This document shows, one piece after another, positions 1 through 7,723 of a stretch of 60,309 nucleotides of DNA. The notes under the pieces were generated by a model, which had not been told where the DNA came from, did no database searches, and was given only the letters and a program-made list of their open reading frames with translations. Position numbers and translations under genes: made by a program. The first letter of the stretch is position 1. Each line of letters starts with the position of its first letter. Source of the DNA: a virus; IMG/VR virus record IMGVR_UViG_3300035670_000225, positions 1 through 60,309 of that record; one strand, written 5' to 3'.

Positions 1-14
1 ACGTTTAAGTCTTG

Positions 15-36
15 CGGGCATTCTAATTTTTGCCCG
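15..36 (+). promoter_or_regulatory. Hairpin in leader upstream of first gene
   Basis: CGGGCA at 15-20 can pair with TGCCCG at 31-36 around a 10-nt AT-rich loop, just upstream of the start codon at 58. No long U-run follows directly, so it is not a clear terminator. It could be a 5' leader hairpin or the end of a terminator for a gene outside the window. The GGGCAT-TCT part resembles the conserved core of the element at 59080, but only over a few bases. Confidence 0.35.
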
Positions 37-57
37 GCTTGCTGGGGCGCCGTAGCA

Positions 58-705
58 ATGCGGCAGTACCAGCAGTTTCGCGCGCTGATTAACGAAATTA
101 TGCGGCAGGGGCCGTTAGGGCGCGTGTGCGTCACGGCGTACATCACGGAGCAAGCCGTACCCGCGCCGTTCAGCGATATGTACGCGGGCGCGACAACAGA
201 GGAAATCGGCGCAGCATGTTTGGTGCTGCGGCGCGAAATTGCGCGCTGTAAAAATTTGATTACACGGCGGCGAAAACAAATTCAACGCACGACGTTTGGG
301 GCGTATTGGCACATTGTTCCGATTCCTGCCGAGACGGGCTGGCGCCTGCAATTTCGTCAGTTGTTTTTGTCGCCGCCCGAGACGCCACCTCCCACCGAGC
401 GCGTGCGCGCACTTAATACGCGTGTTTTTCGAAAGAAAACAATTGCGTTGTCTGGCGGTAAGAACTGGCAAGAACGCCGGCTTGATGCCGCGGAAAATGA
501 TATCAATGACATGATGGTCGAGTTCTTGCAGTACCCCGCCGAGTTGCTGACTGAGCAAATTGATTTGGCTGCGGTGGCGCTACACGCGACCGCCAAGCAA
601 AGAATGCTGGGCGGCTATGGCGCGTTTCGAAGCGCCGGCAGCAGCCTGTTAAAAAAGATGCGACAGCAGGAACAATCCGAACATGTCCGACAGCGGCGCG
701 CCTAA
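58..705 (+). CDS. Hypothetical protein
   Basis: Unrecognised 215-residue, basic protein (pI clearly high, many Arg/Lys) with no signal peptide or membrane segment. The ATG at 58 is preceded by a GGGG-containing stretch. The middle is rich in RRRK-type basic clusters (about residues 66-75) and the C-terminus ends in a charged KKMRQQEQ stretch, which would suit nucleic-acid binding, but no domain is recognisable. It overlaps the next gene by 23 nt, so the two are probably translationally coupled and may be functionally linked to that HTH protein. Confidence 0.75.
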   Translation: MRQYQQFRALINEIMRQGPLGRVCVTAYITEQAVPAPFSDMYAGATTEEIGAACLVLRREIARCKNLITRRRKQIQRTTFGAYWHIVPIPAETGWRLQFRQLFLSPPETPPPTERVRALNTRVFRKKTIALSGGKNWQERRLDAAENDINDMMVEFLQYPAELLTEQIDLAAVALHATAKQRMLGGYGAFRSAGSSLLKKMRQQEQSEHVRQRRA

Positions 706-1927
706 GCAACCGGTGCGGCAAAATAAAGTTCGCCGTAACGCTGAGTCGTTGCGGCGGTACGGGCGCAACCCGCGGCAGGTGTGGCATGAGTATCCAGCCG
801 TAAAAGCACGGCTTGTGTACGCCTGCAACCTTCTCTTCAACGGCGACGCCCACGAGTTCGCTGCGGCTGTTGGGGTGTGCTACCGGCATTTTTATCGCGT
901 GCTGTATGGGCACTCTCGCCTCAGCGTTAGCATGGCTGCGCAGATCGTCACAAAAACCGGCATCCGCGCCGAGTGGCTGTTGAGCGGAGCCGGCGACATC
1001 TGCTCGCCGGCGGCTGCCGGAGAGCACCTAGTTTTGCCGCCGCGGATGCAGAGTAGTTTTCGGTTGTTTGATGCTGCTGCGCACAACCCCGGGACCGAAT
1101 TTTTTCCTGCTGAACTTATATCTTTTGCTGACGCACCTGTTTCAAACTTACAGTCTTACGAAGCCGCTGGTATTTCCATATACGCAGCGCATTCCAACCA
1201 AAAGCCTGTTGGGTTTTTTTTAGGTAGCGAAATATTTGCCGCTCCTGCGGCGCACATAGTGGCGCCGTTTTTCGACGCACGCTACGCCGATTTTTTGGTG
1301 CTAACGCTGGCAGCCGCGGCGCACGACATTCAAGCCACGCACCCCGAGCAGCCGATAGATATCAATTCCGTCGCCCGTTTTGCGGCGGCGCGCGGCATCG
1401 GTTACGGCGAAGCGCTGGGTCTTGTTGGCCTAAACCGCGGCGGCGATCGCAGCAAGAGTCTGCTGGCGACTGTGCTCGACAAAAGCCTGCCAGCAGTCGT
1501 TGCCGTCGAGATCGGCGAACTGGGCCGGCACACAAGCACGCCTGTTCGCGGCGCGGAGACCGGCGCCGCTATTGGCGCCGCCGCATATACCGACCTTTTC
1601 GTCTACACCGAACAACTGAGAAATTTCTTTGGCAATCCCGGCGGCGTCATGATCGTTGCCGGCGACTGCGTTCGCGGCGTTCGTTTGTTTTTAGCGCGGT
1701 TAGAGTCGCTAAAACTTGTTGAGCCCGCACAATCTGGATTTACATTCGTTTTATTTTCTAAGCCGGACGACACACTTCAAACAGAAATTCAACTCCGCGG
1801 CGGTCACGTCATCTTTTTAGACCCACCAACAATAACGACGATAAGTCAGTTATTTCAAACATGCAACGACGTGTACGCGGGAAAGATTAACCATGAACGA
1901 CGAACACCCTATCGCGACAGCATTTGA
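683..1927 (+). CDS. HTH protein with deoxyhypusine-synthase-like C-terminal domain
   Basis: A 414-residue protein. Residues about 41-103 read as a Cro/CI-type helix-turn-helix: a FAAAVGV turn, a recognition helix with YRHFYRVLYG, then the TGIRAEWLLSGAG segment that ends many phage repressor HTHs. Residues about 145-400 resemble the bacterial deoxyhypusine synthase (DHS)-like, Rossmann-type family. There is a LTLAAAAHDI segment like the NGAAAIHDFE motif of that family, then GYGEALG, then SLLATVLDKSLPAVVAVEIG, then GAAIGAAAYTDLF and a glycine-rich segment. The catalytic lysine region of true DHS is not evident, so enzymatic activity is doubtful. A fusion of a DNA-binding HTH to this fold suggests a ligand-sensing (perhaps NAD-like) regulator, which is inference. 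It overlaps both neighbours. Confidence 0.6.
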   Translation: MSDSGAPKQPVRQNKVRRNAESLRRYGRNPRQVWHEYPAVKARLVYACNLLFNGDAHEFAAAVGVCYRHFYRVLYGHSRLSVSMAAQIVTKTGIRAEWLLSGAGDICSPAAAGEHLVLPPRMQSSFRLFDAAAHNPGTEFFPAELISFADAPVSNLQSYEAAGISIYAAHSNQKPVGFFLGSEIFAAPAAHIVAPFFDARYADFLVLTLAAAAHDIQATHPEQPIDINSVARFAAARGIGYGEALGLVGLNRGGDRSKSLLATVLDKSLPAVVAVEIGELGRHTSTPVRGAETGAAIGAAAYTDLFVYTEQLRNFFGNPGGVMIVAGDCVRGVRLFLARLESLKLVEPAQSGFTFVLFSKPDDTLQTEIQLRGGHVIFLDPPTITTISQLFQTCNDVYAGKINHERRTPYRDSI

Positions 1928-3029
1928 CAGTTTTATTGATAATCTCGCCGGGCACGAAACGCCTGACAAACTATTTTTTACGGCCGGCATTGTTGAACTG
2001 CTGCGGCATTCAAAATCTTCTAAGACAGGGTTTGCGCTGGCGGAGTTGCTGGCGAGCCTGCCGGCCGTCGAATGGAGTCGGATTCCGTTTTCTATTACAA
2101 AGACCATATTGTCTGACAAGTACAAAAAGATGGTCAGGCAACTTGGCGTGCCAGAAGAACTTGTCACGGCCGTTCTGCTGACTGGCTTGTGTGATTTTCT
2201 TGCGCACATCGAAGAGCAACCGCCGACAGAAGATTTGCTTCAAATACTGGTCTGCGAAATAGCCCGCGCCAACGCAGAGAAGCCGGCGCTCTCCGACGCG
2301 CCCAAACCTTCAGAACTTTTCAATCACTGGATGGTGAAGCGCGTGTTTGATCCCGCTGAAATTGACGATGACACGTTGACAAAAATTGACGCTGAACTGG
2401 TTTATTTTTCCGCCGCGCTTGCAAACGGCCATATGGGTCCGGACATTCGCGGCCTTGCTTTTGACAACGGCACAAACCAGTATTTTGTGTTGCTGGAAAG
2501 CGGCGAGTTTGTCGTGGTTCCAAAAGACTACGAGCACATTCGCATCGTCACAAAAGACGTTTTGTTTCCGGACGCGCCTACAGCGTTGTTTTTATCTGCA
2601 TGTGTTGCCGCGCAGCAATTGGAGATGCATGCGGTTATTTCAAAGCCGCAAGAAGAATTTGTTGCCGCTGGTAATTTGGGCAAGCCGTTAAAACCGCTCG
2701 TACCTGCGGTTGCGTCTGTAGAAGATATCGCAGCGTTAGAGCGCGTGTTTGACATTGGCCGAGAATCTGCTAGGCTCGGCATCACAGGCGCCACGGGACC
2801 TGTGGGCGCGATTGTGCGCTTCCCGATCCCAGAAACCGACTTGATTGTTGTGTTAGACGCAAATCAAGATTCTTTAGGGCCGTATAGCACGGCCCGCCTC
2901 GTTCGCGTAAACGAGACAGGCACGGAAACCGTGCTGATGCGGCACGAGACGCCGCGCCTTTATTCGTTACGCGGCGTGTATTTGTTTCCTTTGAAAGATC
3001 AACTGATTTCACTCACCGTTATGTTTTGA
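1893..3029 (+). CDS. Hypothetical protein
   Basis: A 378-residue acidic protein that I do not recognise. The N-terminal third is predicted helical (repeated Leu/Ala/Glu heptad-like stretches around residues 15-130). The C-terminal part has alternating hydrophobic residues typical of beta structure (LIVVLD, VFDIG). No cysteines or catalytic motif stand out. The start overlaps the HTH gene by 35 nt and has GGAAAG upstream, so it belongs to the same early-type operon. The function is unknown. Confidence 0.75.
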   Translation: MNDEHPIATAFDSFIDNLAGHETPDKLFFTAGIVELLRHSKSSKTGFALAELLASLPAVEWSRIPFSITKTILSDKYKKMVRQLGVPEELVTAVLLTGLCDFLAHIEEQPPTEDLLQILVCEIARANAEKPALSDAPKPSELFNHWMVKRVFDPAEIDDDTLTKIDAELVYFSAALANGHMGPDIRGLAFDNGTNQYFVLLESGEFVVVPKDYEHIRIVTKDVLFPDAPTALFLSACVAAQQLEMHAVISKPQEEFVAAGNLGKPLKPLVPAVASVEDIAALERVFDIGRESARLGITGATGPVGAIVRFPIPETDLIVVLDANQDSLGPYSTARLVRVNETGTETVLMRHETPRLYSLRGVYLFPLKDQLISLTVMF

Positions 3030-3036
3030 GTGCTTT

Positions 3037-3312
3037 ATGACAAACGCAGATTTTGCTGATTTTGATGACTACGAGCCGACGACCGAAGGCCTTGAGCCGT
3101 ATGAAGCGTATTTGTCTGTTCGTGGTTTGTTATGCCTGAGATTTGGCAAAGAACACGGCGACGAGGTGTACGCGCTTTTGCAGCGCGCGGCACAAGGCGC
3201 CGCCGATGAGATCGACGCCCCGACGACGCCCGGCATTATTTTTAATGACGATGGCGGCGAATTCGTCGGGTTTGAGGCTAATCCCGAAAGCACGGAAGAG
3301 TACTACAACTAA
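3037..3312 (+). CDS. Hypothetical acidic protein
   Basis: A 91-residue, very acidic protein (DFADFDDYE near the N-terminus) with no recognisable domain. It begins 7 nt after the previous stop and its last base is shared with the start of the DnaQ-like exonuclease gene, so it is almost certainly cotranscribed and coupled with the exonuclease. Small acidic phage proteins often act as inhibitors or DNA mimics, but nothing here shows that. Confidence 0.7.
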   Translation: MTNADFADFDDYEPTTEGLEPYEAYLSVRGLLCLRFGKEHGDEVYALLQRAAQGAADEIDAPTTPGIIFNDDGGEFVGFEANPESTEEYYN

Positions 3313-3890
3313 TGTATTTGTTTGTTGATACAGAGACGGGCGGGCTGACGCCGCAGCACAGTTTGCTTACTGTGTCTTGTATCGGCGTTGACGAGAACTT
3401 TGATATCATTTCGCGCAGCCCCCGCTGGCCGACCGGGCTGTATCTCAAACTCAAACACGAAGAGTATGCGCTTACAGCAGGCGCGCTCTCCGTGAACAAA
3501 ATAAACATTGTCGACCACAACGCCACCGGGCTGACGCTTCGGGACGCGCAAACTATGCTGTTAGCGTTTTTAGACGAAATGCTGCAACTGGCGGGAAAAA
3601 AGCGGCTGGTGCCGGCGGGGCACAACGTCGGTTTTGACGTGCAATTTATTCGCGCCAATTTGCTGGACGACGCGCAGTGGGATCGTTACTTTACGTACCC
3701 TGCGTTTGACACCGCAGCGATTGCGCGGTTTCTACACGCCGCGGGCAAGCACGATGGCGGCTATTCGCTTGGCCGGCTGCGCGACAAATTTGTGCCGCAC
3801 ATGAATAGCGGTGATTTACATAACGCGGAGGTCGATAATTTGACGACCATTGCGTTGGCCAAAAAATTTGTCGACATGGTGCCAAAATGA
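3312..3890 (+). CDS. DnaQ/RNase T-like 3'-5' exonuclease
   Basis: A 192-residue DEDDh exonuclease domain with nothing else attached. Motif Exo I is FVDTETGG (Asp6, Glu8). Exo II is GHNVGFDVQF (Asp109). Exo III is HNAEVD (His170, Asp175). The spacing and the His-x4-Asp of Exo III put it in the DnaQ/oligoribonuclease-like DEDDh group, which removes 3'-terminal nucleotides using two metal ions. The phage polymerase has its own exonuclease domain, so this enzyme may act in repair, recombination or RNA 3'-end trimming. It is coupled to the preceding gene through a one-base overlap and to a 26-codon ORF downstream through ATGA. Confidence 0.88.
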   Translation: MYLFVDTETGGLTPQHSLLTVSCIGVDENFDIISRSPRWPTGLYLKLKHEEYALTAGALSVNKINIVDHNATGLTLRDAQTMLLAFLDEMLQLAGKKRLVPAGHNVGFDVQFIRANLLDDAQWDRYFTYPAFDTAAIARFLHAAGKHDGGYSLGRLRDKFVPHMNSGDLHNAEVDNLTTIALAKKFVDMVPK

Positions 3891-3967
3891 AATTGTCGGA
3901 AGAGCCGGCTTCCGTTCGTCCCGCAAAGTCGCTGCCCATCGACGGCGACCCGGCGCCCAAGTCGTGA
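3887..3967 (+). CDS. Possible 26-residue peptide
   Basis: A short ORF starts at the ATG that overlaps the stop codon of the exonuclease gene (ATGA arrangement) and runs 26 codons. The peptide begins MKLSEEPAS and is Pro/Ser-rich. Overlap coupling is the only support, with no homology signal. It could be chance. Confidence 0.3.
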   Translation: MKLSEEPASVRPAKSLPIDGDPAPKS

Positions 3968-4062
3968 GTGGGCTGTAACCACGAGGCTGGGGACGCTTAA
4001 ACAAGATGGACTCCTTTCAGGCGTGCCCCGGAAGTCGTCAACGCACGGATGCAAGCGCAGGT

Positions 4063-4133
4063 TGCCCGATGGTGTAACGGTAGCACAAGAGATTTTGGTT
4101 CTCTTTGTCTAGGTTCGAATCCTAGTCGGGCAT
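4063..4133 (+). tRNA. tRNA-Gln(UUG)
   Basis: Complete cloverleaf: acceptor stem TGCCCGA (4063-4069) pairs with TCGGGCA (4126-4132); D-arm GGTGTAACGGTAGCAC; anticodon stem AGAGA/TCTCT around loop TTTTGGT with anticodon TTG at 4095-4097; T-arm CTAGG-TTCGAAT-CCTAG. The discriminator is T4133 and no CCA is encoded. It reads CAA (and by wobble CAG). The 95 bases before it (3968-4062) hold no gene that I can support. Confidence 0.95.
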
Positions 4134-4170
4134 TGGTTCGATAGTTTTTATCTTGCAAGGACAATAATAC

Positions 4171-5508
4171 ATGCAAGCAGGCACATCGTTACCTCCGCAA
4201 CCGGCAGCGCGCGATCTTTTAGTAAAAGACGTGGTCCGCGAAATAAAAAACAACGAACTGATTAATCCGTTTTTTCAGCGCGAGTTTGTTTGGCCGGTTC
4301 AAAAACAAAAAGATTTTATCGACTACACTCTTCAAACAGGGCAGTTGTCGGCATCTTTGCACACGTACTGCGTAGAGGGCAGTTTAGTGCGGTATTTGAA
4401 GGACGGCAGACAGCGTATAACTACGTTGCGTTACGCAATCGACAGCCCAGAAAAATTCAATTTAAGTGAGGCCCAAGTTGAAGTTCTGAAACATGTTGGC
4501 GTGCACATCATGCACCGGCAACATGAAAATCACGACGTCGCGATGGTCGATTTTCAGAATTTGAACAAAGGCACAGGTCTTTTGCCGTACGATCTCTGGC
4601 GCGGCGAACTGACAAATACCGAAGTGGGCAAGCACGTTTACGAAAAGATTAAAACGGTTGTCACGCACGTGACCGCGGACCTTGCCGGAACAGACGTAGT
4701 CAAAAACAGCGATATGGCTTCTTCGCCCGGCGCGCACGGGCGTAAACGCAACGGGCAATTGCACCGCGGCGCGCTGGCTTTGTTTTACATGTGGATTTCA
4801 AAACAGCCAGTTATTGAAAACATTTTGACCCACAACACTTATTCCAAAAACGCGCAACCTGAAGTTTTGGTTGCTAATTTTATTCGCCAACAAAACTGGA
4901 CTGTAGATATCGCTGACAGGGAGATTCAACGCTTTTACGACTATTTGGCCAGTGTTGTGGCTTTGGTAAAACGTAGAATAGCCGCCCGTGACGCGGCTTT
5001 TTCTGCCGCTAATAAGTTATGGGAAATACAAGCCGTACGCGCTCTTTTAAACGCAGGCGTATTTATTCATTTACGAAAAGACTTGCCTGCAACGCTGCTA
5101 CAGTCGGTTGTCGACTGGTATTTGGAACGTGCGGATGGGTTCAAAAAATGGCGTTCACGGTTTGATGTTATATCGCGTTTCAAAATGGGCGAGAAAGAAG
5201 AGTGCCGTATGTCGCAGCACAATTTGTATTGGTTGCGTGAAGCCGCCGCCGCGTGCGAAACCGACATTGACAGAAAAACTACGACAAAGCCTATCGTAAA
5301 AGGCGTACAAGCAAAAAAAGGCTATCACATGAGTCATGTTGTGCCCGCGGTAGCCGGCGGCGTAGAAACAATTGTCGAAGACGCTATTTCAAACTTGTCG
5401 CGCGGTGCGCGACAAATGACGCCAGAAGAAGTTGCGTCTTTAACGTCTTCGGCGCCCAACGATTTACCCCAACAAACTGTTTTTCCATTTAACGAGGAGC
5501 AAAATTAA
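4171..5508 (+). CDS. DUF262-family protein (ParB/Srx-like nuclease fold)
   Basis: A 445-residue protein with the N-terminal DUF262 signature: INPFFQREFVW (about residues 31-41) followed by LKDGRQRITTL (77-87), the DGQR active-site-like motif of the ParB/sulfiredoxin superfamily. In bacterial DUF262-DUF1524 proteins such as GmrSD or BrxU, this domain acts in NTP-dependent restriction of modified DNA and is followed by an HNH domain. Here the C-terminus (about 383-417) keeps an HNH-like YHMSHVVP...GG...NLSRGAR layout, which looks degenerate. It could be a nuclease, a DNA-modification sensor or an anti-restriction factor. It starts downstream of tRNA-Gln with AAGGA as RBS and is followed 2 nt later by a zinc-binding small gene. 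Confidence 0.7.
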   Translation: MQAGTSLPPQPAARDLLVKDVVREIKNNELINPFFQREFVWPVQKQKDFIDYTLQTGQLSASLHTYCVEGSLVRYLKDGRQRITTLRYAIDSPEKFNLSEAQVEVLKHVGVHIMHRQHENHDVAMVDFQNLNKGTGLLPYDLWRGELTNTEVGKHVYEKIKTVVTHVTADLAGTDVVKNSDMASSPGAHGRKRNGQLHRGALALFYMWISKQPVIENILTHNTYSKNAQPEVLVANFIRQQNWTVDIADREIQRFYDYLASVVALVKRRIAARDAAFSAANKLWEIQAVRALLNAGVFIHLRKDLPATLLQSVVDWYLERADGFKKWRSRFDVISRFKMGEKEECRMSQHNLYWLREAAAACETDIDRKTTTKPIVKGVQAKKGYHMSHVVPAVAGGVETIVEDAISNLSRGARQMTPEEVASLTSSAPNDLPQQTVFPFNEEQN

Positions 5509-5510
5509 AC

Positions 5511-5765
5511 ATGCTCTGTTCAATCTGTTTCAACGACATTCCCAGCGTCAACGGCTGGGACTCTGGCAACAACGCAGCGCCGGTCAATCACGGCCGCTGC
5601 TGCAATGACTGCGACAACAATGTGGTGTTTCCGGCGCGGCTCAATATGATGATGCGCGGCGTATCGAACGAGGTGTTTATGGCCATGCAACGCGAGCAGT
5701 TTGAAAGCATGCAGCGCGTGATGGCGGCACAGGTAGAAACGGCTGAGGTACAGGCTGATGGCTAA
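5511..5765 (+). CDS. Small zinc-binding protein, conserved in phages
   Basis: An 84-residue protein with CxxC (residues 3-6) and CCxxC pairs (about residues 30-34) that would chelate one zinc ion. The NGWDSGNNAAPVNHGRCC segment between them and the following VVFPARL are typical of a widespread family of small phage proteins of unknown role. The C-terminal half is helical and Met/Gln-rich. It begins 2 nt after the DUF262 gene and overlaps the next small gene by 8 nt. Confidence 0.75.
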   Translation: MLCSICFNDIPSVNGWDSGNNAAPVNHGRCCNDCDNNVVFPARLNMMMRGVSNEVFMAMQREQFESMQRVMAAQVETAEVQADG

Positions 5766-5919
5766 CACGCACATGACCCTTGACGATTTGCGCAAGTCAC
5801 TCAATAACTTTATGCCTGTATGGTTTGAGATCGAACGTTCCGACGACGGCGAGATCGTGATTCGCACCGGGCTGGTCGAAAACGCTGACGGCGAACTCGT
5901 ATCTATGGATGATGCGTAA
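5758..5919 (+). CDS. Hypothetical small protein
   Basis: A 53-residue ORF starting at ATG 5758, inside the end of the zinc-binding gene, and ending in TAATG, which overlaps the start of the next gene. It begins MANTHMTLDD and contains WFEIERSDDGEIVIRTGL, a pattern of alternating residues typical of beta strands. The exact stop/start overlaps on both sides argue that it is real. Confidence 0.65.
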   Translation: MANTHMTLDDLRKSLNNFMPVWFEIERSDDGEIVIRTGLVENADGELVSMDDA

Positions 5920-6398
5920 TGACTAAAGAACAAGAGCCGGCAGCATGGGCAGTGTGGTCGCGGCAAAGCGGGTGTTTGGCGGCATCCGTTCGCCGCGAAG
6001 ACGCAGTTGATATGCAATCTGAGTTTGAGGTCTATACCGACATTGTTCCGCTTTATTTATCGTCGCCACTTACCGACACGGAACGGGAGGCGATCCTGTT
6101 TTGCGTCAGTTGCGCGCAGGACTACCGCGATACGCTGGACGGTAGCGAGGAACGCGCCACGCAAATGATCGAAACAGCGATGCGGTTCGCCATGCCACCA
6201 GTCGGCCCTGCTCCCGTCGAAGGCCCTCGCACCGCGTCGGTCACTGATGTAGGCGGGGCGGGGCCGACGCTCGCCGACGAGGAGCGGGAGGCGATTGAAA
6301 TGGCGATCCGGCGAGAACGCGGCGAGTGGTACGGGAACCCAGATTACATGCGGGCTATTACGCTGCGGGGGCTGCTGGAGAGGACACGCAATGGCTGA
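5919..6398 (+). CDS. Hypothetical protein with duplicated LTD-EREAI module
   Basis: A 159-residue protein containing two copies of a short helical motif: LTDTEREAI (about residue 50) and LADEEREAI (about residue 117), the second followed by TLRGLLERT at the C-terminus. The same module recurs in the next gene. The N-terminal WAVWSRQSGCLAASVRREDA segment resembles small proteins that describe hits of a request-like fold, but I assign no function. This LTD-EREAI...LRGLLER composition is one I associate with accessory proteins of Planctomycetes and their phages. Start and stop overlap neighbours by 1 and 8 nt. Confidence 0.7.
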   Translation: MTKEQEPAAWAVWSRQSGCLAASVRREDAVDMQSEFEVYTDIVPLYLSSPLTDTEREAILFCVSCAQDYRDTLDGSEERATQMIETAMRFAMPPVGPAPVEGPRTASVTDVGGAGPTLADEEREAIEMAIRRERGEWYGNPDYMRAITLRGLLERTRNG

Positions 6399-6732
6399 CG
6401 GCAAGGGATGCAAGTGTGCGGCACATTCCGAATCCGAGTGCGGCTGCGATGCCGATTGGACCCCGCAAGAGGTTTACGATCTGCGGGCCGAGATCGAACG
6501 GCTGCGCGAGGCCATTCGCCGCCTCGCGGAGCAGGACGCCACACTGTCTGTCTGCGACGGCAATGTGACGGTGGCGATGGACGCCACCCTCACCGACGCG
6601 GAGCGGGAGGCGATACAGCGATCCATCTTAGAACTGGACGGAATTATGCAGGAGTTTATCCCTACGCCAGTGGAGACACGGCTGCGACGGCATGTGTCCA
6701 CGCTGCGGGGGCTGCTGGAGCGGACGAAGTGA
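6391..6732 (+). CDS. Hypothetical protein with LTD-EREAI / LRGLLERT module
   Basis: A 113-residue protein. The ATG at 6391 is preferred over an upstream in-frame ATG at 6295 because it gives the usual 8-nt overlap with the previous gene. Residues about 5-19 are Cys-rich (CKCAAHSESECGC), possibly zinc-binding, followed by a coiled-coil-like AEIERLREAIRRL. The C-terminal half carries LTDAEREAIQ and STLRGLLERTK, clearly paralogous with the preceding gene at both protein and DNA level (GAGCGGGAGGCGAT and ACGCTGCGGGGGCTGCTGGAG recur). The function is unknown. Confidence 0.65.
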   Translation: MADGKGCKCAAHSESECGCDADWTPQEVYDLRAEIERLREAIRRLAEQDATLSVCDGNVTVAMDATLTDAEREAIQRSILELDGIMQEFIPTPVETRLRRHVSTLRGLLERTK

Positions 6733-6950
6733 ACGCCGATATCGTGCACCGACTGACGCTATGGGCTGCCCGTCAGCCGCGCACGGAAGGCGCCCAGTTA
6801 GCGCTAGAGGCCGCAGCGCACATCGAGTCTCTGCGCCGCGAGGTACGAACTCAGCGGGCAGAGATTGCGCAGCATATCAGCGTGCGAAACGCAATTTTGG
6901 AAATGGATAAGCCGCCAGAGCACGGAAATATTTTACTGGAGGATAAATGA
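6729..6950 (+). CDS. Hypothetical protein (GTG start)
   Basis: A 73-residue, mostly helical protein starting with GTG at 6729, overlapping the previous TGA by 3 nt, and ending in ATGA shared with the MazG-like gene. It has a coiled-coil-like stretch (IESLRREVRTQRAEIAQ). Overlap geometry and its place in the operon support it; its role is unknown. Confidence 0.6.
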   Translation: MNADIVHRLTLWAARQPRTEGAQLALEAAAHIESLRREVRTQRAEIAQHISVRNAILEMDKPPEHGNILLEDK

Positions 6951-7255
6951 CGTTTCAAGAACTGGAAGAGAAAGTATTGCTGTGGGCAGCGGACCGAAAG
7001 ATCATCCCTAACAGCAACCCGACAGCGCAACTTATGAAGACGATGTCGGAGTTGGGCGAGTTAGCCGACGCCACGCTCAAAGGCGACGACATCGGCATTA
7101 TGGACGGGGTCGGCGATGTGCTGGTGACTTTGATCCTGTATTGCGAACTGCAGGGCCTCAGCGCGGTTCGTTGTTTAAAAAGCGCTTACGACGAAATTAA
7201 AGATCGCAAAGGCACCCTGACGCCTGAAGGTATTTTCGTAAAGGAGGCTACGTAG
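6947..7255 (+). CDS. MazG-like nucleotide pyrophosphohydrolase
   Basis: A 102-residue single-domain protein. The sequence TMSELGELADATLKGDD (about residues 31-47) followed by IMDGVGDVLVTLI (49-61) matches the ExxE...ExxD metal-binding helices of the all-alpha NTP-PPase (MazG-like) superfamily. These enzymes hydrolyse NTPs or dNTPs to NMP and PPi, cleaning the nucleotide pool. Phage versions are also proposed to lower ppGpp or to preserve host translation during infection. The first acidic helix reads SELGEL rather than EExxE, which is usual in small phage members. Coupled by ATGA to the upstream gene. Confidence 0.8.
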   Translation: MTFQELEEKVLLWAADRKIIPNSNPTAQLMKTMSELGELADATLKGDDIGIMDGVGDVLVTLILYCELQGLSAVRCLKSAYDEIKDRKGTLTPEGIFVKEAT

Positions 7256-7257
7256 TC

Positions 7258-7491
7258 ATGACTCATATCAGCGATATGTTTGTCGACCCGGACATTGTGG
7301 GCGAGGCTGAATATCGCGTAATTTATGAAACGCTAGAAGACGTATGGCAAGATTTGCACGACCACGAGGCCGATACTGATCCGGCGCAAAAAGTGGATAC
7401 GCTTATTGCCGTGCTCAACGAATTTATTTCCAGCGCCGAGGCGTTAAAACGTCGCGCGCGCGTCTGGAAACAACGCGTGCGGCAAGCGTAG
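7258..7491 (+). CDS. Hypothetical protein
   Basis: A 77-residue helical protein, acidic at the N-terminus and basic at the C-terminus (KRRARVWKQRVRQA). No family recognised. AAGGAGG lies about 14 nt upstream, within the end of the MazG-like gene. Confidence 0.6.
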   Translation: MTHISDMFVDPDIVGEAEYRVIYETLEDVWQDLHDHEADTDPAQKVDTLIAVLNEFISSAEALKRRARVWKQRVRQA

Positions 7492-7514
7492 TTTTTACAG
7501 ACAAGGACGTCGAA

Positions 7515-7712
7515 ATGTTTGACGGCAAGTATCGTATCGGCGATAAAGTGTCAGTTAAAATTGGAGACCGCCCGCCGATCGTTTTTACGATACTCGAATG
7601 CGTAACGCGAGACCGCCCGCACTACAAATTTGACTGGGCAGAACACGGATTTAATGCTATCTTAAATACTGTAGCAATCCCGGAAAGTTCTGTGCTAGAT
7701 CAAAACGTGTAG
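7515..7712 (+). CDS. Hypothetical protein
   Basis: A 65-residue protein with a likely small beta-barrel: IGDKVSVKIGDRPPIVFTILEC resembles KOW/SH3-like or Tudor-like strands. AAGGACG precedes the ATG. No function can be assigned. Confidence 0.6.
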   Translation: MFDGKYRIGDKVSVKIGDRPPIVFTILECVTRDRPHYKFDWAEHGFNAILNTVAIPESSVLDQNV

Positions 7713-7723
7713 CGCGGTGCAAT

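Noticed and set aside
3968-4062. Possible RNA gene or promoter before tRNA-Gln
   Set aside because: No consistent fold, promoter match or repeat could be found in this stretch.
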